Of a stretch of 64,000 nt of DNA, positions 41,212 through 48,962 are shown piece after piece. The translations under genes and the position numbers were made by a program. Positions within the stretch are counted from its first letter, which is position 1; each line of letters opens with the position of its first letter. The stretch is from VGBK01 sp964354255 (lineage in GTDB: Bacteria > Actinomycetota > Acidimicrobiia > Spongiisociales > UBA11373): assembly GCA_964354255.1 (NCBI GenBank), contig CAYGYX010000002.1, forward strand, positions 1 to 64,000, given 5' to 3'. Below the pieces are notes generated by a model. That model saw nothing but the letters and a program-made list of their open reading frames with translations. It was not told where the DNA came from and ran no database searches.

Positions 41212-41502
41212 ATGACCACCATCCGCACCTCATGCCCGCTCTGCGGCGACGTGGAACTGGCCCCGGCCGACCTCTCGTTGCGACTGGCCCCCTGCCGGGG
41301 GACTGGCACCTATCACTTCCGGTGCCCTCATTGCGAAGAGGTGCGGCAGCGCCCCGCCGGTCACCGCGTCGTCAGCATCTTGCTGGCCACCGGCGTGATG
41401 TACGAGGTGGTCGACGAGGAGACCCCGATCACCGAAGGGGAGATTCGGCACTTCGTGGACGGGCTGGCCCGGGACACCTGGCAGGAGCACCTCATCTCCT
41501 GA
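41212..41502 (+). CDS. Zinc-ribbon protein, unknown
   Basis: 96 residues from ATG 41212 (longer forms up to 41119 lack a ribosome site). Two CxxC knuckles (SCPLCGDVEL and RCPHCEEV), with APCRGTGTYHF between, would bind one zinc ion. The C-terminal half (VVSILLATGVMYEVV, ITEGEIRHFVDGLARD) is a mixed helix/strand segment. It occupies the place where many actinobacteria have tatA-tatC between pafC and helY. I cannot name a function; RNA/DNA or protein binding is the usual role of such ribbons. Confidence 0.7.
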   Translation: MTTIRTSCPLCGDVELAPADLSLRLAPCRGTGTYHFRCPHCEEVRQRPAGHRVVSILLATGVMYEVVDEETPITEGEIRHFVDGLARDTWQEHLIS

Positions 41503-41527
41503 GCCCTGCCATCAGACCGAGCGTGAA

Positions 41528-41550
41528 GAGGGCGGCCCGCGGGCCGCTCT
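41528..41550 (+). terminator. Hairpin after the zinc-ribbon gene
   Basis: GCGGCC-CGCG-GGCCGC with flanking AGAG/CTCT pairs; no U tract. It could separate the zinc-ribbon gene from helY. Confidence 0.4.
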
Positions 41551-41651
41551 CGGCATGCCGGGCCGGGCGGCAACCCTTCCTACCATGGTCGAGTGCCTCC
41601 ACACCGTCTGCGCTCGATCAACCCGCCGCGCACCGCTGAGCAGGCCCGGCC

Positions 41652-44189
41652 ATGAGCGCCGTTGGGTACCTGCAGGGGCTTCCCTTTCGCGCCGATCGCT
41701 TCCAGGTAGACGCGGCCGAGGCCATCGATCGCGGCGAGACCGTGGTGGTTTCGGCGCCCACCGGGTCGGGCAAGACGGTGGTGGCTGAGGCGGCCATCGC
41801 CCTGGCCCGGCGGCGCGGGGAGCGAGTGCTCTACACCACCCCCCTCAAGGCGCTGTCGAACCAGAAGTACGCCGATCTGCGCGCCCAGCATGGGCCGGCC
41901 GCCGTCGGTCTCCTCACCGGCGACAACTCCATCAACGGTCGGGCTCCCGTCGTCGTGATGACCACCGAGGTGCTCCGCAACATGATGTACGCCGCCAGCC
42001 CCGACCTGGCCGATGTGGGGATCGTCGTCCTCGACGAGGTCCACTATCTCCAGGACCGGGCGCGCGGGCCGGTTTGGGAGGAGATCATCATCCACCTTGA
42101 TCGGGCGATTCGCCTGGTCTGTCTCTCCGCCACGGTGGCCAACGCCGCCGAGTTCGCCGGCTGGGTGGAGGCCCGCCGGGGGCCAACCGCCCTGGTCGTC
42201 GAGGGGGAGCGCCCCATCCCCCTGTCGTCGGAGTACCTGCTGCGCGACCGCTGGGAGGGCGGCCGCCTGCGTCTCCTGCCGGTCTTCGGGGAGGGCGAGG
42301 GGCGCCGGTCCAACCCACGGCTCGTCGCCATGCTGCGCCGGACGGGCGAACTGGAGCATCGCTACGCCGCGCCGCGTCGCACCGAGACCTGCGAGTTCCT
42401 GCATCGGGAGGGGCTGCTCCCTGCGATCTACTTCATCTTCTCCCGGGCGGGTTGCGCCGCGGCCTCCGCCCAGGTAGTCGAGCGCGGCCTTCGGCTCACC
42501 ACCCGGGAGGAGGCCGCCGAGATCCGGCGCGCCGCCGCCGAGCGCACCGCCCACCTCTCGCCCGGCGATCTCAAAGTGCTCGGCTACGGCCGCTGGCTGG
42601 CCGGCCTGGAGGCCGGCGTGGCGCCCCACCACGCCGGGCTGGTCCCCGCCTTCAAGGAGACCGTGGAATACCTATTCGCCGCCTGCCTGGTGCGCCTGGT
42701 TTTCGCCACCGAGACCCTGTCGCTCGGCATCAACATGCCCGCCCGCTCCGTGGTCCTCGAGAGCCTGTACAAGTTCAGCGGCGAGCAGCACGAGCTCCTC
42801 CAGCCCGGGGACTACACACAACTGACCGGGCGCGCCGGTCGGCGGGGCATCGACCGGCTGGGCACGGCCATCGTCCTGCACTCGCCCTACCTGCCCTTCG
42901 AGCGCGTCGCCGCCATCGCCGCGGCTGGGGCCCATCCCATGCGCTCCAGCTTCCGGCCCACCTACAACATGGCGGCCAATCTGATGGCCGGCTACCCGCA
43001 GGACCAGGCAGAGCGGCTCCTGAACGCCTCCTTTGCCCAGTTCCACGAGGACCGGCTGGCCGGCGACCTGGTCGCGATGATCGAGGACGAGGAGGCACGG
43101 CTGGCCGCCGACCGTCAAGCCGCGCACTGCGAGTTGGGAGACACCTGGGACCCCAGTGAGCAGGCCCCTTCCGGGCACGACCAGATAATGAGCGCCTTCG
43201 TCTCCTCAACGGCGGCGGGCGATGTGCTCGCCTGGCCGCTGGAGGGCGGACGCGAGATGCGCCAGGTCGTGGTGGCCCGTGGGCATGGGAAGCGCCCGCG
43301 CCTCCTGACGATCGCCGACGACGGGAGCCTGCATCGGCTGCCTCCCGACAAAGTGCCGGCCGCCGCCGCCGTGGCCGGCAGGCTCGATCTGCCCGAGCCC
43401 TATCGGCCCCGCGAGCCCGACTACCGCCGCGAGGTGGCGGCCCTGCTCCGCCGCTGGCAGGCGGGAGGGACGATCCTTCGGCCGGCCTACGCGTCCGGGG
43501 CGTCCGTCCCCGGCGGCGCGGCCGCCTGCCCCGACCTGGCGGCTCACCTGAGGGCGGTTCGCTCGGCCCATCGGCGGGAAACGCGCCTAGAAGCCCTCCG
43601 CCGACGCCAGCGGGTGAGCGGAGCCGGCATGGTTCCCCGGCTCCGGGCCATAGTGGCGCTACTGCAGGACTGGGGCTACGCCGACGACTGGCGCCTCACT
43701 CCCGGTGGCAGGCGCCTCCGCTTCATCTACAACGAGCTCGACCTGCTCCTGGCCGAGTCGCTGGAGCGGGGGTGCTTCGATGGTCTCGATGGCCCCGAGA
43801 CCGCCGCCCTGGCCTCGCTCTTCACCTTCGAGCCGCGAGCCGAGGCAGCCCGGTCCGTCTGGCCCACCCCGCGCTTGCAGGAGCGGGCGGAACGTGTCGC
43901 CGAGCTCGCGACCCGACTCGCCTCCGCCGAGGAGGCCGCCGGGTTGTCCCCGACCCGGGCTCCCGAGGCAGGCTTCGCCACGATCGCCTACCGTTGGGGT
44001 AGCGGCGCCGGGCTGGAGGACCTCTTCGGGGAGGAGGGAGTCGGGGTGGGAGACTTCGTGCGCAACTGCCGGCAGCTGATCGACCTTCTTCGCCAGCTCA
44101 GCGACGCGGCCCCGCGGCTCGCGCCCGTCCTCTCACAGGCCCTCGCCGCCGTGGACCGGGGAGTGGTGGCAGCCTCGGGAGCAGTATGA
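41652..44189 (+). CDS. helY: Ski2-like DEAD/DEAH-box RNA/DNA helicase HelY
   Basis: 845 residues. Helicase motifs: APTGSGKTVVAEAAIA (I), TTPLKALSNQKY (Ia), VLDEVHYL (II, a DEVH box), CLSATVAN (III), then ATETLSLGINMPARSVV (V) and QLTGRAGRRGIDRLG (VI). The C-terminal third has the helical winged domains (FRPTYNMAANLMAGYPQDQAERLLNASFAQF). Actinobacterial HelY/Rv2092c sits near pafABC in the same order. Ski2-like helicases unwind structured RNA for decay or processing; the bacterial role is not settled. Ends with an ATGA overlap onto the lipid kinase. Confidence 0.9.
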   Translation: MSAVGYLQGLPFRADRFQVDAAEAIDRGETVVVSAPTGSGKTVVAEAAIALARRRGERVLYTTPLKALSNQKYADLRAQHGPAAVGLLTGDNSINGRAPVVVMTTEVLRNMMYAASPDLADVGIVVLDEVHYLQDRARGPVWEEIIIHLDRAIRLVCLSATVANAAEFAGWVEARRGPTALVVEGERPIPLSSEYLLRDRWEGGRLRLLPVFGEGEGRRSNPRLVAMLRRTGELEHRYAAPRRTETCEFLHREGLLPAIYFIFSRAGCAAASAQVVERGLRLTTREEAAEIRRAAAERTAHLSPGDLKVLGYGRWLAGLEAGVAPHHAGLVPAFKETVEYLFAACLVRLVFATETLSLGINMPARSVVLESLYKFSGEQHELLQPGDYTQLTGRAGRRGIDRLGTAIVLHSPYLPFERVAAIAAAGAHPMRSSFRPTYNMAANLMAGYPQDQAERLLNASFAQFHEDRLAGDLVAMIEDEEARLAADRQAAHCELGDTWDPSEQAPSGHDQIMSAFVSSTAAGDVLAWPLEGGREMRQVVVARGHGKRPRLLTIADDGSLHRLPPDKVPAAAAVAGRLDLPEPYRPREPDYRREVAALLRRWQAGGTILRPAYASGASVPGGAAACPDLAAHLRAVRSAHRRETRLEALRRRQRVSGAGMVPRLRAIVALLQDWGYADDWRLTPGGRRLRFIYNELDLLLAESLERGCFDGLDGPETAALASLFTFEPRAEAARSVWPTPRLQERAERVAELATRLASAEEAAGLSPTRAPEAGFATIAYRWGSGAGLEDLFGEEGVGVGDFVRNCRQLIDLLRQLSDAAPRLAPVLSQALAAVDRGVVAASGAV

Positions 44190-45067
44190 CCTGGTGGGTG
44201 GTGGTCAACCCGGCGGCGGGGACGCACCAGCAGTGGGAGCCGCGGGTGCGCGGCGCGCTTGCGAGCCGCGCGCTGGAAGGGGTGGTCAACGTCTCGGAGT
44301 CGGCCGAGCACCTCCGGGAGCTGGTGGCGGCCGGCGTCGCGGCCGGGGCGACCCGCTTCGTCGCGGCCGGGGGAGACGGGACCATCAGCCTGCTGGCCGA
44401 TGCCCTGCTCTCCCATCCTTGGGCGGCGCCGCCGACCCTCGGCATCCTCCCGGCCGGATCGGGGTGCGATTTCATCCGCACCTTCCGCTTCTCCCAGGTC
44501 CTCGAGGAGGCGGCCGACCACCTGGTGGGGGAGCAGACCGTGCCAGTCGACGTCGGAGTGGCCGAGGGCGCCTGGGGCGTCCGCCGCTTCCTGAACGTCC
44601 TCGACATCGGGGTGATCGCCGCCACGGTGCGCACCGCCGAGGGACCCACCCGACACCTGGGGCGCTTTCGCTACAAGGCGGCTTTCTGGGTCACCCTGCC
44701 GCTGTTCCGCACCACCCGGCTCACCGTGGAGATGGAACGCCGCACCTTCGCGGGCAGGGCCAACACGGTCGTCTTCGCCAACGGGCAGTACTTCGGCTTC
44801 AACATGAATGTGGCTCCCCGGGCCTCTCCGAGTGACGGCCTGCTGGACGTCCAGGTCTTCACCGGGCCCAAGACGAGTGCGCTCTCGCTGCTGCCCAAGG
44901 TGAGCCGCGGCCGCCACCTGGCTCACCCTCTGGTCCACCGGTTCCGTGCGGCCGCGGCGACCGTGGTCACCGAGCGGCCCTGGCCCATCGAGGTGGACGG
45001 TGACTACCTGGGGGAAACCCCCGTCACGGTGCGGATCGAGCCGCGTGCGCTGCTCCTCAAGGTCTGA
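44186..45067 (+). CDS. Diacylglycerol kinase family lipid kinase
   Basis: 293 residues. DAG-kinase catalytic motifs: VVVNPAAGT at the N-terminus, AAGGDGTISLLADALL (the nucleotide loop GGDGT) and LGILPAGSGCDFIRTF, with the C-terminal GDYLGETPVTVRIEPRALLL strand. It phosphorylates diacylglycerol or a similar lipid at the membrane; YegS- and DgkB-like relatives have different substrates, so the lipid is open. Translationally coupled to helY (ATGA). Confidence 0.9.
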   Translation: MTWWVVVNPAAGTHQQWEPRVRGALASRALEGVVNVSESAEHLRELVAAGVAAGATRFVAAGGDGTISLLADALLSHPWAAPPTLGILPAGSGCDFIRTFRFSQVLEEAADHLVGEQTVPVDVGVAEGAWGVRRFLNVLDIGVIAATVRTAEGPTRHLGRFRYKAAFWVTLPLFRTTRLTVEMERRTFAGRANTVVFANGQYFGFNMNVAPRASPSDGLLDVQVFTGPKTSALSLLPKVSRGRHLAHPLVHRFRAAAATVVTERPWPIEVDGDYLGETPVTVRIEPRALLLKV

Positions 45068-45091
45068 GCACCCAGGCCCGCCACCCCGACC

Positions 45092-45097
45092 TATACT
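45092..45097 (+). promoter_or_regulatory. -10 box of the DUF4193-like gene
   Basis: TATACT, 26 bases before the ATG; the GAGGAG ribosome site lies between, so this mRNA has a normal leader. Confidence 0.45.
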
Positions 45098-45123
45098 CCC
45101 CGCCGCCCTGGTAGAGGAGCCGC

Positions 45124-45567
45124 ATGGTGCCCCCCCGTACCCCCCCGCCCGAGGACGATCTCGAGGAAGAAGAGCCGGAGGCTGAGGGCTGGCTCGACGA
45201 GGAAGTCGAGGAACTCGACGAGGAGCCCGAACCCGATTTCGCCGCCGTGGTGGAGGTGGAAGAGGAAGAGGAAGAGGAAGAGGCGTACGAGGAGGGGGAG
45301 GCCGAGGAGGCCGAGGAGGCCGAGGAGGAGGCCCTCGACGAGCTCGAAGCCGAAGAGCTCGACATGCTCACCGAAGACGAGGCAGCGGAGTCGCTGCCGG
45401 TCGATGAGGTAGAGGAGCTGCGTCAGCTGCGCCGGGAGGCGATCGAGCTCGAGTTGGGAGCCGACGGGGCGGGGGAGGGTGAGTTCGTCTGCAGCGGCTG
45501 CTTCCTGGTCAAGCGCATCACTCAGCTCGCCGACAAGCGGAAGAGGCTCTGCCGGGACTGCGTGTGA
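45124..45567 (+). CDS. DUF4193-like acidic protein with C-terminal zinc ribbon
   Basis: 147 residues, ribosome site GAGGAG. The first two thirds are extremely acidic, with long Glu/Asp/Ala runs (positions about 10-95). The C-terminus FVCSGCFLVKRITQLA...KRLCRDC is a four-Cys zinc knuckle matching the small DUF4193 proteins conserved across Actinomycetota (CxxCFLV...LA...CxDC). In those, the zinc part is kept and the acidic part varies. Function unknown; binding to a basic partner or RNA polymerase has been proposed for similar layouts, but nothing here shows it. Confidence 0.75.
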   Translation: MVPPRTPPPEDDLEEEEPEAEGWLDEEVEELDEEPEPDFAAVVEVEEEEEEEEAYEEGEAEEAEEAEEEALDELEAEELDMLTEDEAAESLPVDEVEELRQLRREAIELELGADGAGEGEFVCSGCFLVKRITQLADKRKRLCRDCV

Positions 45568-45601
45568 GGGTCCTCGGCTCCGCCGCGGCGCAGCCGCAGA
45601 G

Positions 45602-46420
45602 GTGCACCAGTTGAGGGGAGACACGGCCAAGAGCGCGCCGCCTCTGCGAGTCGCGCGCGGGAACGTCGTCTGCGACCTCGATGGGGTGGTCTACCTGTCC
45701 GATACCGCGGTGCCCGGCGCCGGTGCCGCACTATCGGAAATCGACCGCCGCGGGTACCGCCTGCTGTTCGCCACCAACGCCCCCATCCGCACACCGGAGG
45801 CAGTGGCCCTCCACATCACCTCGGTAAGTGGCTACCCCGCCGCCCCGGACCAGGTGGTCACCTCGGCGATGGCCGCCGCGGAAGTGCTCTCCCCTGCAGA
45901 CGCACCGGTCCTGGTGGTGGGGGAGGCAGGGCTGGGCGTCACGCTGCAGCGGTCCGGGTTCTCGCTGACGGAGGATCCGCGGGAGGCTCGGGCCGTGGTG
46001 GTCGGCCTCGACCGCCGCCTGACGTACGACCATCTCCGCATCGCCGCTCAGGCCCTGCTGGGAGGTGCCCGGTTCATCGCCAGCAACCGGGATCCCACCT
46101 ACCCGACCGAGTTCGGGCCCTGGCCGGGGGGTGGGGCCATCGTGGCCGCCCTGGAGGCGGCCACGGGACGGACGGCCGAGGTGGTCGGCAAGCCCCACCC
46201 ACCGATGCGCGACGCCATCCGTCGGCGCCTGGGCTCCGGGCCCACCTGGGTGGTGGGTGACCGCCCGGAGACCGATCTGGCCCTGGGACGCGCAGAGGGG
46301 TGGACCACGGTGCTGGTCCTCACAGGCGTCGTCGAGGACCCCGCGCAGGTCCCCGAGGCCCTCCGTCCCGATCTGGTCCTGGCGACGATCGCCGAGCTGC
46401 CGGCTCACCTCCCAGGCTGA
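45602..46420 (+). CDS. HAD-superfamily (class IIA, NagD-like) phosphatase
   Basis: 272 residues from GTG 45602 (TTG 45611 also possible). CDLDGVVYLSD (nucleophile and acid Asp), LLFATNAPIRTPE (motif II, Thr), the NagD-type cap, GKPHPPM (motif III Lys) and VGDRPETDLALGRAEGWTTVLVLTG (motif IV Asp) are present. It corresponds in place to Rv1692 of M. tuberculosis, a glycerol-3-phosphate phosphatase, upstream of tlyA. That function is a reasonable guess here because of family and synteny. Confidence 0.85.
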   Translation: MHQLRGDTAKSAPPLRVARGNVVCDLDGVVYLSDTAVPGAGAALSEIDRRGYRLLFATNAPIRTPEAVALHITSVSGYPAAPDQVVTSAMAAAEVLSPADAPVLVVGEAGLGVTLQRSGFSLTEDPREARAVVVGLDRRLTYDHLRIAAQALLGGARFIASNRDPTYPTEFGPWPGGGAIVAALEAATGRTAEVVGKPHPPMRDAIRRRLGSGPTWVVGDRPETDLALGRAEGWTTVLVLTGVVEDPAQVPEALRPDLVLATIAELPAHLPG

Positions 46421-46436
46421 AGCCGCTGCCTGCCGC

Positions 46437-47186
46437 CTACCAAGTGCCGGCCGCGACCGAGCGGGGAAGGGGCTGCGGGTTGAGGGTGTTGGCCAGCAGG
46501 CGCCGGCGCAGCGGCAGAGCGATCAGCACCCCGAAAAGGAACCCAGCGACGTGCGCTTCCCAGGCGATCCCGGAGGCCGCGTCGACGAGCAGGAACTGGC
46601 TGACGATCCAGATCCCCAGGAAGGCGACGGCGGGAATGGCCACGATGCGGAACAGCACCAGAGTCAGCACCAGGTGGCGCGGGAAGAGGACCAGGTAGGC
46701 GCCCATCACCCCGGCGATCGCCCCGCTCGCTCCGACCAGAGGGATCGTGGTGTCCGGGTTGGCCCAAACGAACCCCGCCGTGGCAGCTATCCCCGAAGCG
46801 AGGTAGAACAGCAGGTAGGCGAAGGGCCCAAACGCCTCCTCGACGTTGTTGCCGAAGATCCACAGGCTCCACATGTTGAACAGCAGGTGGGCAGCGCCCC
46901 CGTGCAGGAACATGGAGACCCCGGCCGCCAGCCACACGTTCTTGCCGCCGAAATAGGGGGTGGAGGGCTCTTCGCGGCAGACCCCCCCGTTGATCTCGGC
47001 CAGATCGAGCGCGTCGCCGGTGGTCAGCTCGCAGGCGATGGCGGCCCGCTCGTACAGGAACTCGGCTTCCTCCTGGGTCCCGCTCGCCGGCTGCAGCGCG
47101 AAGAACACGATCGCGCAGCCGGCGATGATGGCCCAGCTGATGAGGGGGCGGGCCCGGGTGGGGTTGACATCGCGAATCGGCAGCAA
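46437..47186 (-). CDS. Rhomboid intramembrane serine protease
   Basis: 249 residues, six or seven membrane helices. The catalytic pair is in LVGASGAIAGVMGAYL (GxSG, Ser) and WEAHVAGFLFG (His), with HGGAAHLLFNMWSLWIFG upstream as in the family. An extra luminal loop (CELTTGDALDLAEINGGVC, two Cys that may pair) lies between helices 1 and 2. Start is a TTG preceded by AGGAAG; no ATG is in place. It cleaves transmembrane substrates; none is evident in the neighbourhood. It is inserted on the minus strand between the HAD gene and tlyA. Confidence 0.87.
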   Translation of the reverse strand: MLPIRDVNPTRARPLISWAIIAGCAIVFFALQPASGTQEEAEFLYERAAIACELTTGDALDLAEINGGVCREEPSTPYFGGKNVWLAAGVSMFLHGGAAHLLFNMWSLWIFGNNVEEAFGPFAYLLFYLASGIAATAGFVWANPDTTIPLVGASGAIAGVMGAYLVLFPRHLVLTLVLFRIVAIPAVAFLGIWIVSQFLLVDAASGIAWEAHVAGFLFGVLIALPLRRRLLANTLNPQPLPRSVAAGTW

Positions 47187-47212
47187 ATCCGCTTCCTGTC
47201 CCCGCGGGGAGG

Positions 47213-47218
47213 GATAAT
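47213..47218 (+). promoter_or_regulatory. -10 box of the small gene/tlyA unit
   Basis: GATAAT ends 6 bases before the ATG at 47225; leaderless mRNA likely. Confidence 0.45.
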
Positions 47219-47224
47219 AGCTGT

Positions 47225-47353
47225 ATGGATTCTACGCGGATCGACTCCCTGCTCCACGATCTGGAGGATGCCGACCCCGCCGACGCTCCCGACCTCGCCG
47301 AGGCTGTGGCCCGGGCGCTGTCCAGCGGGCTCGATACCGGGGCGGTCCGCTGA
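47225..47353 (+). CDS. 42-residue acidic protein upstream of tlyA
   Basis: Peptide MDSTRIDSLLHDLEDADP and a helical LAEAVARALSSGLDTGAVR tail. M. tuberculosis has a small conserved gene, Rv1693, in the same spot between the HAD phosphatase and tlyA, which supports it as real. It is first in a probable leaderless transcript; its TGA overlaps a CTG that is the best tlyA start. Function unknown. Confidence 0.6.
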   Translation: MDSTRIDSLLHDLEDADPADAPDLAEAVARALSSGLDTGAVR

Positions 47354-48132
47354 CCCGCCGTCGACTCGACCTGGAGTTGGTGCGGCGCGGACTGCTCACT
47401 ACCCGCTCCGCGGCACAGCGGGCAATCGCCGAAGGGCGGGTCCTGGTCGGCGGCATGCCTGCCACCCGGTCGGCAACGCTGGTGGATGAGCAAGTGGCCC
47501 TGTCGCTCGTCCGGGAAGGCCCGCAGTGGGCGAGTCGCGGCGGCGTCAAGCTGGCCGCCGCCCTGGAGGCGTTCGCCGTGGACCCCTCCGGCCGGCGGTG
47601 CCTCGACGTGGGCGCCTCCACCGGCGGCTTCACCGACGTGCTCGTGGCCCGGGGGGCGGCCAGCGTGGCTGCGGTCGACGTCGGTTACGGCCAACTCGAC
47701 TGGCGGCTGCGCTCCGACCCCCGGGTGAGGGTCTTCGACCGCACCAACTTCCGTACGGCCGACCCGGGGGCACTGGGAGCTCCCTTCGACATGGCCACCA
47801 TGGACGTCTCTTTCATCTCGATCCGCCTGCTGGCCGCCAATCTGGCGGCTTGCGGCCGGCCCGGCACCGACTACGTTGTCCTCGTGAAGCCCCAGTTCGA
47901 GGTTGGGCGAGAGCACGTTGGTCGCGGCGGCCTGGTCACCGACCCTCTCCGGCAGGCGTCCGCGATCGACGGCGCGGCCCGGGCGCTGGCCGCGGTGGGC
48001 ATAGGCCCCATCGGGGTCTGCGCCTCACCGATCGCCGGCACTACGGGCAATCGCGAGTTCTTCCTGCACGGCCGACACGGTGCCGGTCCGGCCGTCGACC
48101 GAGCGTCGGTCGAGGCAATGGTGACCCGATGA
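47350..48132 (+). CDS. tlyA: TlyA-family rRNA 2'-O-methyltransferase/hemolysin-like
   Basis: 260 residues if started at CTG 47350, 251 from GTG 47377. The S4-like N-terminal domain (RRLDLELVRRGLLTTRSAAQRAIAEGRVLVGG) and the FtsJ-like SAM domain (CLDVGASTGGFTDVLVARG, AVDVGYGQLDW, MATMDVSFISI, LVKPQFEVG with the catalytic Lys) are typical. TlyA methylates 16S C1409 and 23S C1920 in mycobacteria, which makes ribosomes capreomycin-sensitive. The residues encoded from the CTG (TRRRLDLE) are conserved in family N-termini, so the ATG/GTG starts downstream would lose part of the domain. nadK overlaps the end (ATGA). Confidence 0.85.
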   Translation: MTRRRLDLELVRRGLLTTRSAAQRAIAEGRVLVGGMPATRSATLVDEQVALSLVREGPQWASRGGVKLAAALEAFAVDPSGRRCLDVGASTGGFTDVLVARGAASVAAVDVGYGQLDWRLRSDPRVRVFDRTNFRTADPGALGAPFDMATMDVSFISIRLLAANLAACGRPGTDYVVLVKPQFEVGREHVGRGGLVTDPLRQASAIDGAARALAAVGIGPIGVCASPIAGTTGNREFFLHGRHGAGPAVDRASVEAMVTR

Positions 48133-48962
48133 GGCTGGCACTGATCATCCACCCCGAGCGCGACAGCGCCGCCGCCCTGGCCGCCGACCTCGTCGCCCGG
48201 GCGGCGAGCCGGGGCATCGAGGTCTCCGCCGAGCCGGCCGACGCAGCCCGCGTGCCCGGCACCTCGGTTCGTACCCCCGGCCGGCCTCTCCAGGCCGATG
48301 TGGTCGTCGCGGTCGGCGGTGACGGCACGGTGCTCGAGGCGGTGCGAGTGGGCCTGGCGGCCGACCTGCCGGTGCTGGGCGTCAACGCGGGGCACCTGGG
48401 CTTCCTCACCCGTGTCGAGCCCGAGCGCCTCGACGAGGCGCTCGACGCCCTGGCGGCGGGGGGCTGGGCCGAGTCGCCGAGAATGACCCTGACCGCTCGC
48501 GTGGCCGGGAAGCCGGCGGCCGTTGGGATCAACGACGTAGTGGTCGAGAAGGCGGTCAGCCAGCACGTCGTCAAGATCTCGGTGACGGTAGGGGCCGAGC
48601 ACCTGGTCTCCTATCGCGCCGATGGGGTGGTGGTCGCCACGCCCACGGGCTCCACCGCCTACACGTTCTCTGCGGGCGGGCCGCTGGTCGACCCCGAACT
48701 CGAAGCCCTCGTGATCACCGCGGTCGCCCCCCACAACCTCTTTGGGCGCCCCATCGTCCTGCGACCCGATCAGCACCTGCGGCTGACGGTGGACGACGAT
48801 CGCCCGGCTCGGGTCAACGTCGACGGCCGGACCCTGACCCTGCTCACCCCGGGAGAGCATGTCGAGGTAGCCCGGGGCGATCGGTCGGCTCGCTTCATCG
48901 AGCTGTGGCCGCGCAACTTCGCGGTCTCGGTGCGCGAGAAGTTCCACCTGCACGATGCTTGA
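48129..48962 (+). CDS. nadK: NAD kinase
   Basis: 277 residues. It makes NADP from NAD with ATP or polyphosphate. GGDGTVLEAVRVG (the GGDG phosphate loop), NAGHLGFLTR, GSTAYTFSAGGPLV and VDGR near the end are the standard motifs. Same place as ppnK/Rv1695, between tlyA and recN. Its ATG overlaps the tlyA stop; recN begins 8 bases before its own stop. Confidence 0.95.
   Translation: MRLALIIHPERDSAAALAADLVARAASRGIEVSAEPADAARVPGTSVRTPGRPLQADVVVAVGGDGTVLEAVRVGLAADLPVLGVNAGHLGFLTRVEPERLDEALDALAAGGWAESPRMTLTARVAGKPAAVGINDVVVEKAVSQHVVKISVTVGAEHLVSYRADGVVVATPTGSTAYTFSAGGPLVDPELEALVITAVAPHNLFGRPIVLRPDQHLRLTVDDDRPARVNVDGRTLTLLTPGEHVEVARGDRSARFIELWPRNFAVSVREKFHLHDA

Noticed and set aside
45057..45371. 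Serine-rich minus-strand frame (SSSSS runs)
   Set aside because: It is the complement of the Glu-rich codons of the DUF4193-like gene.
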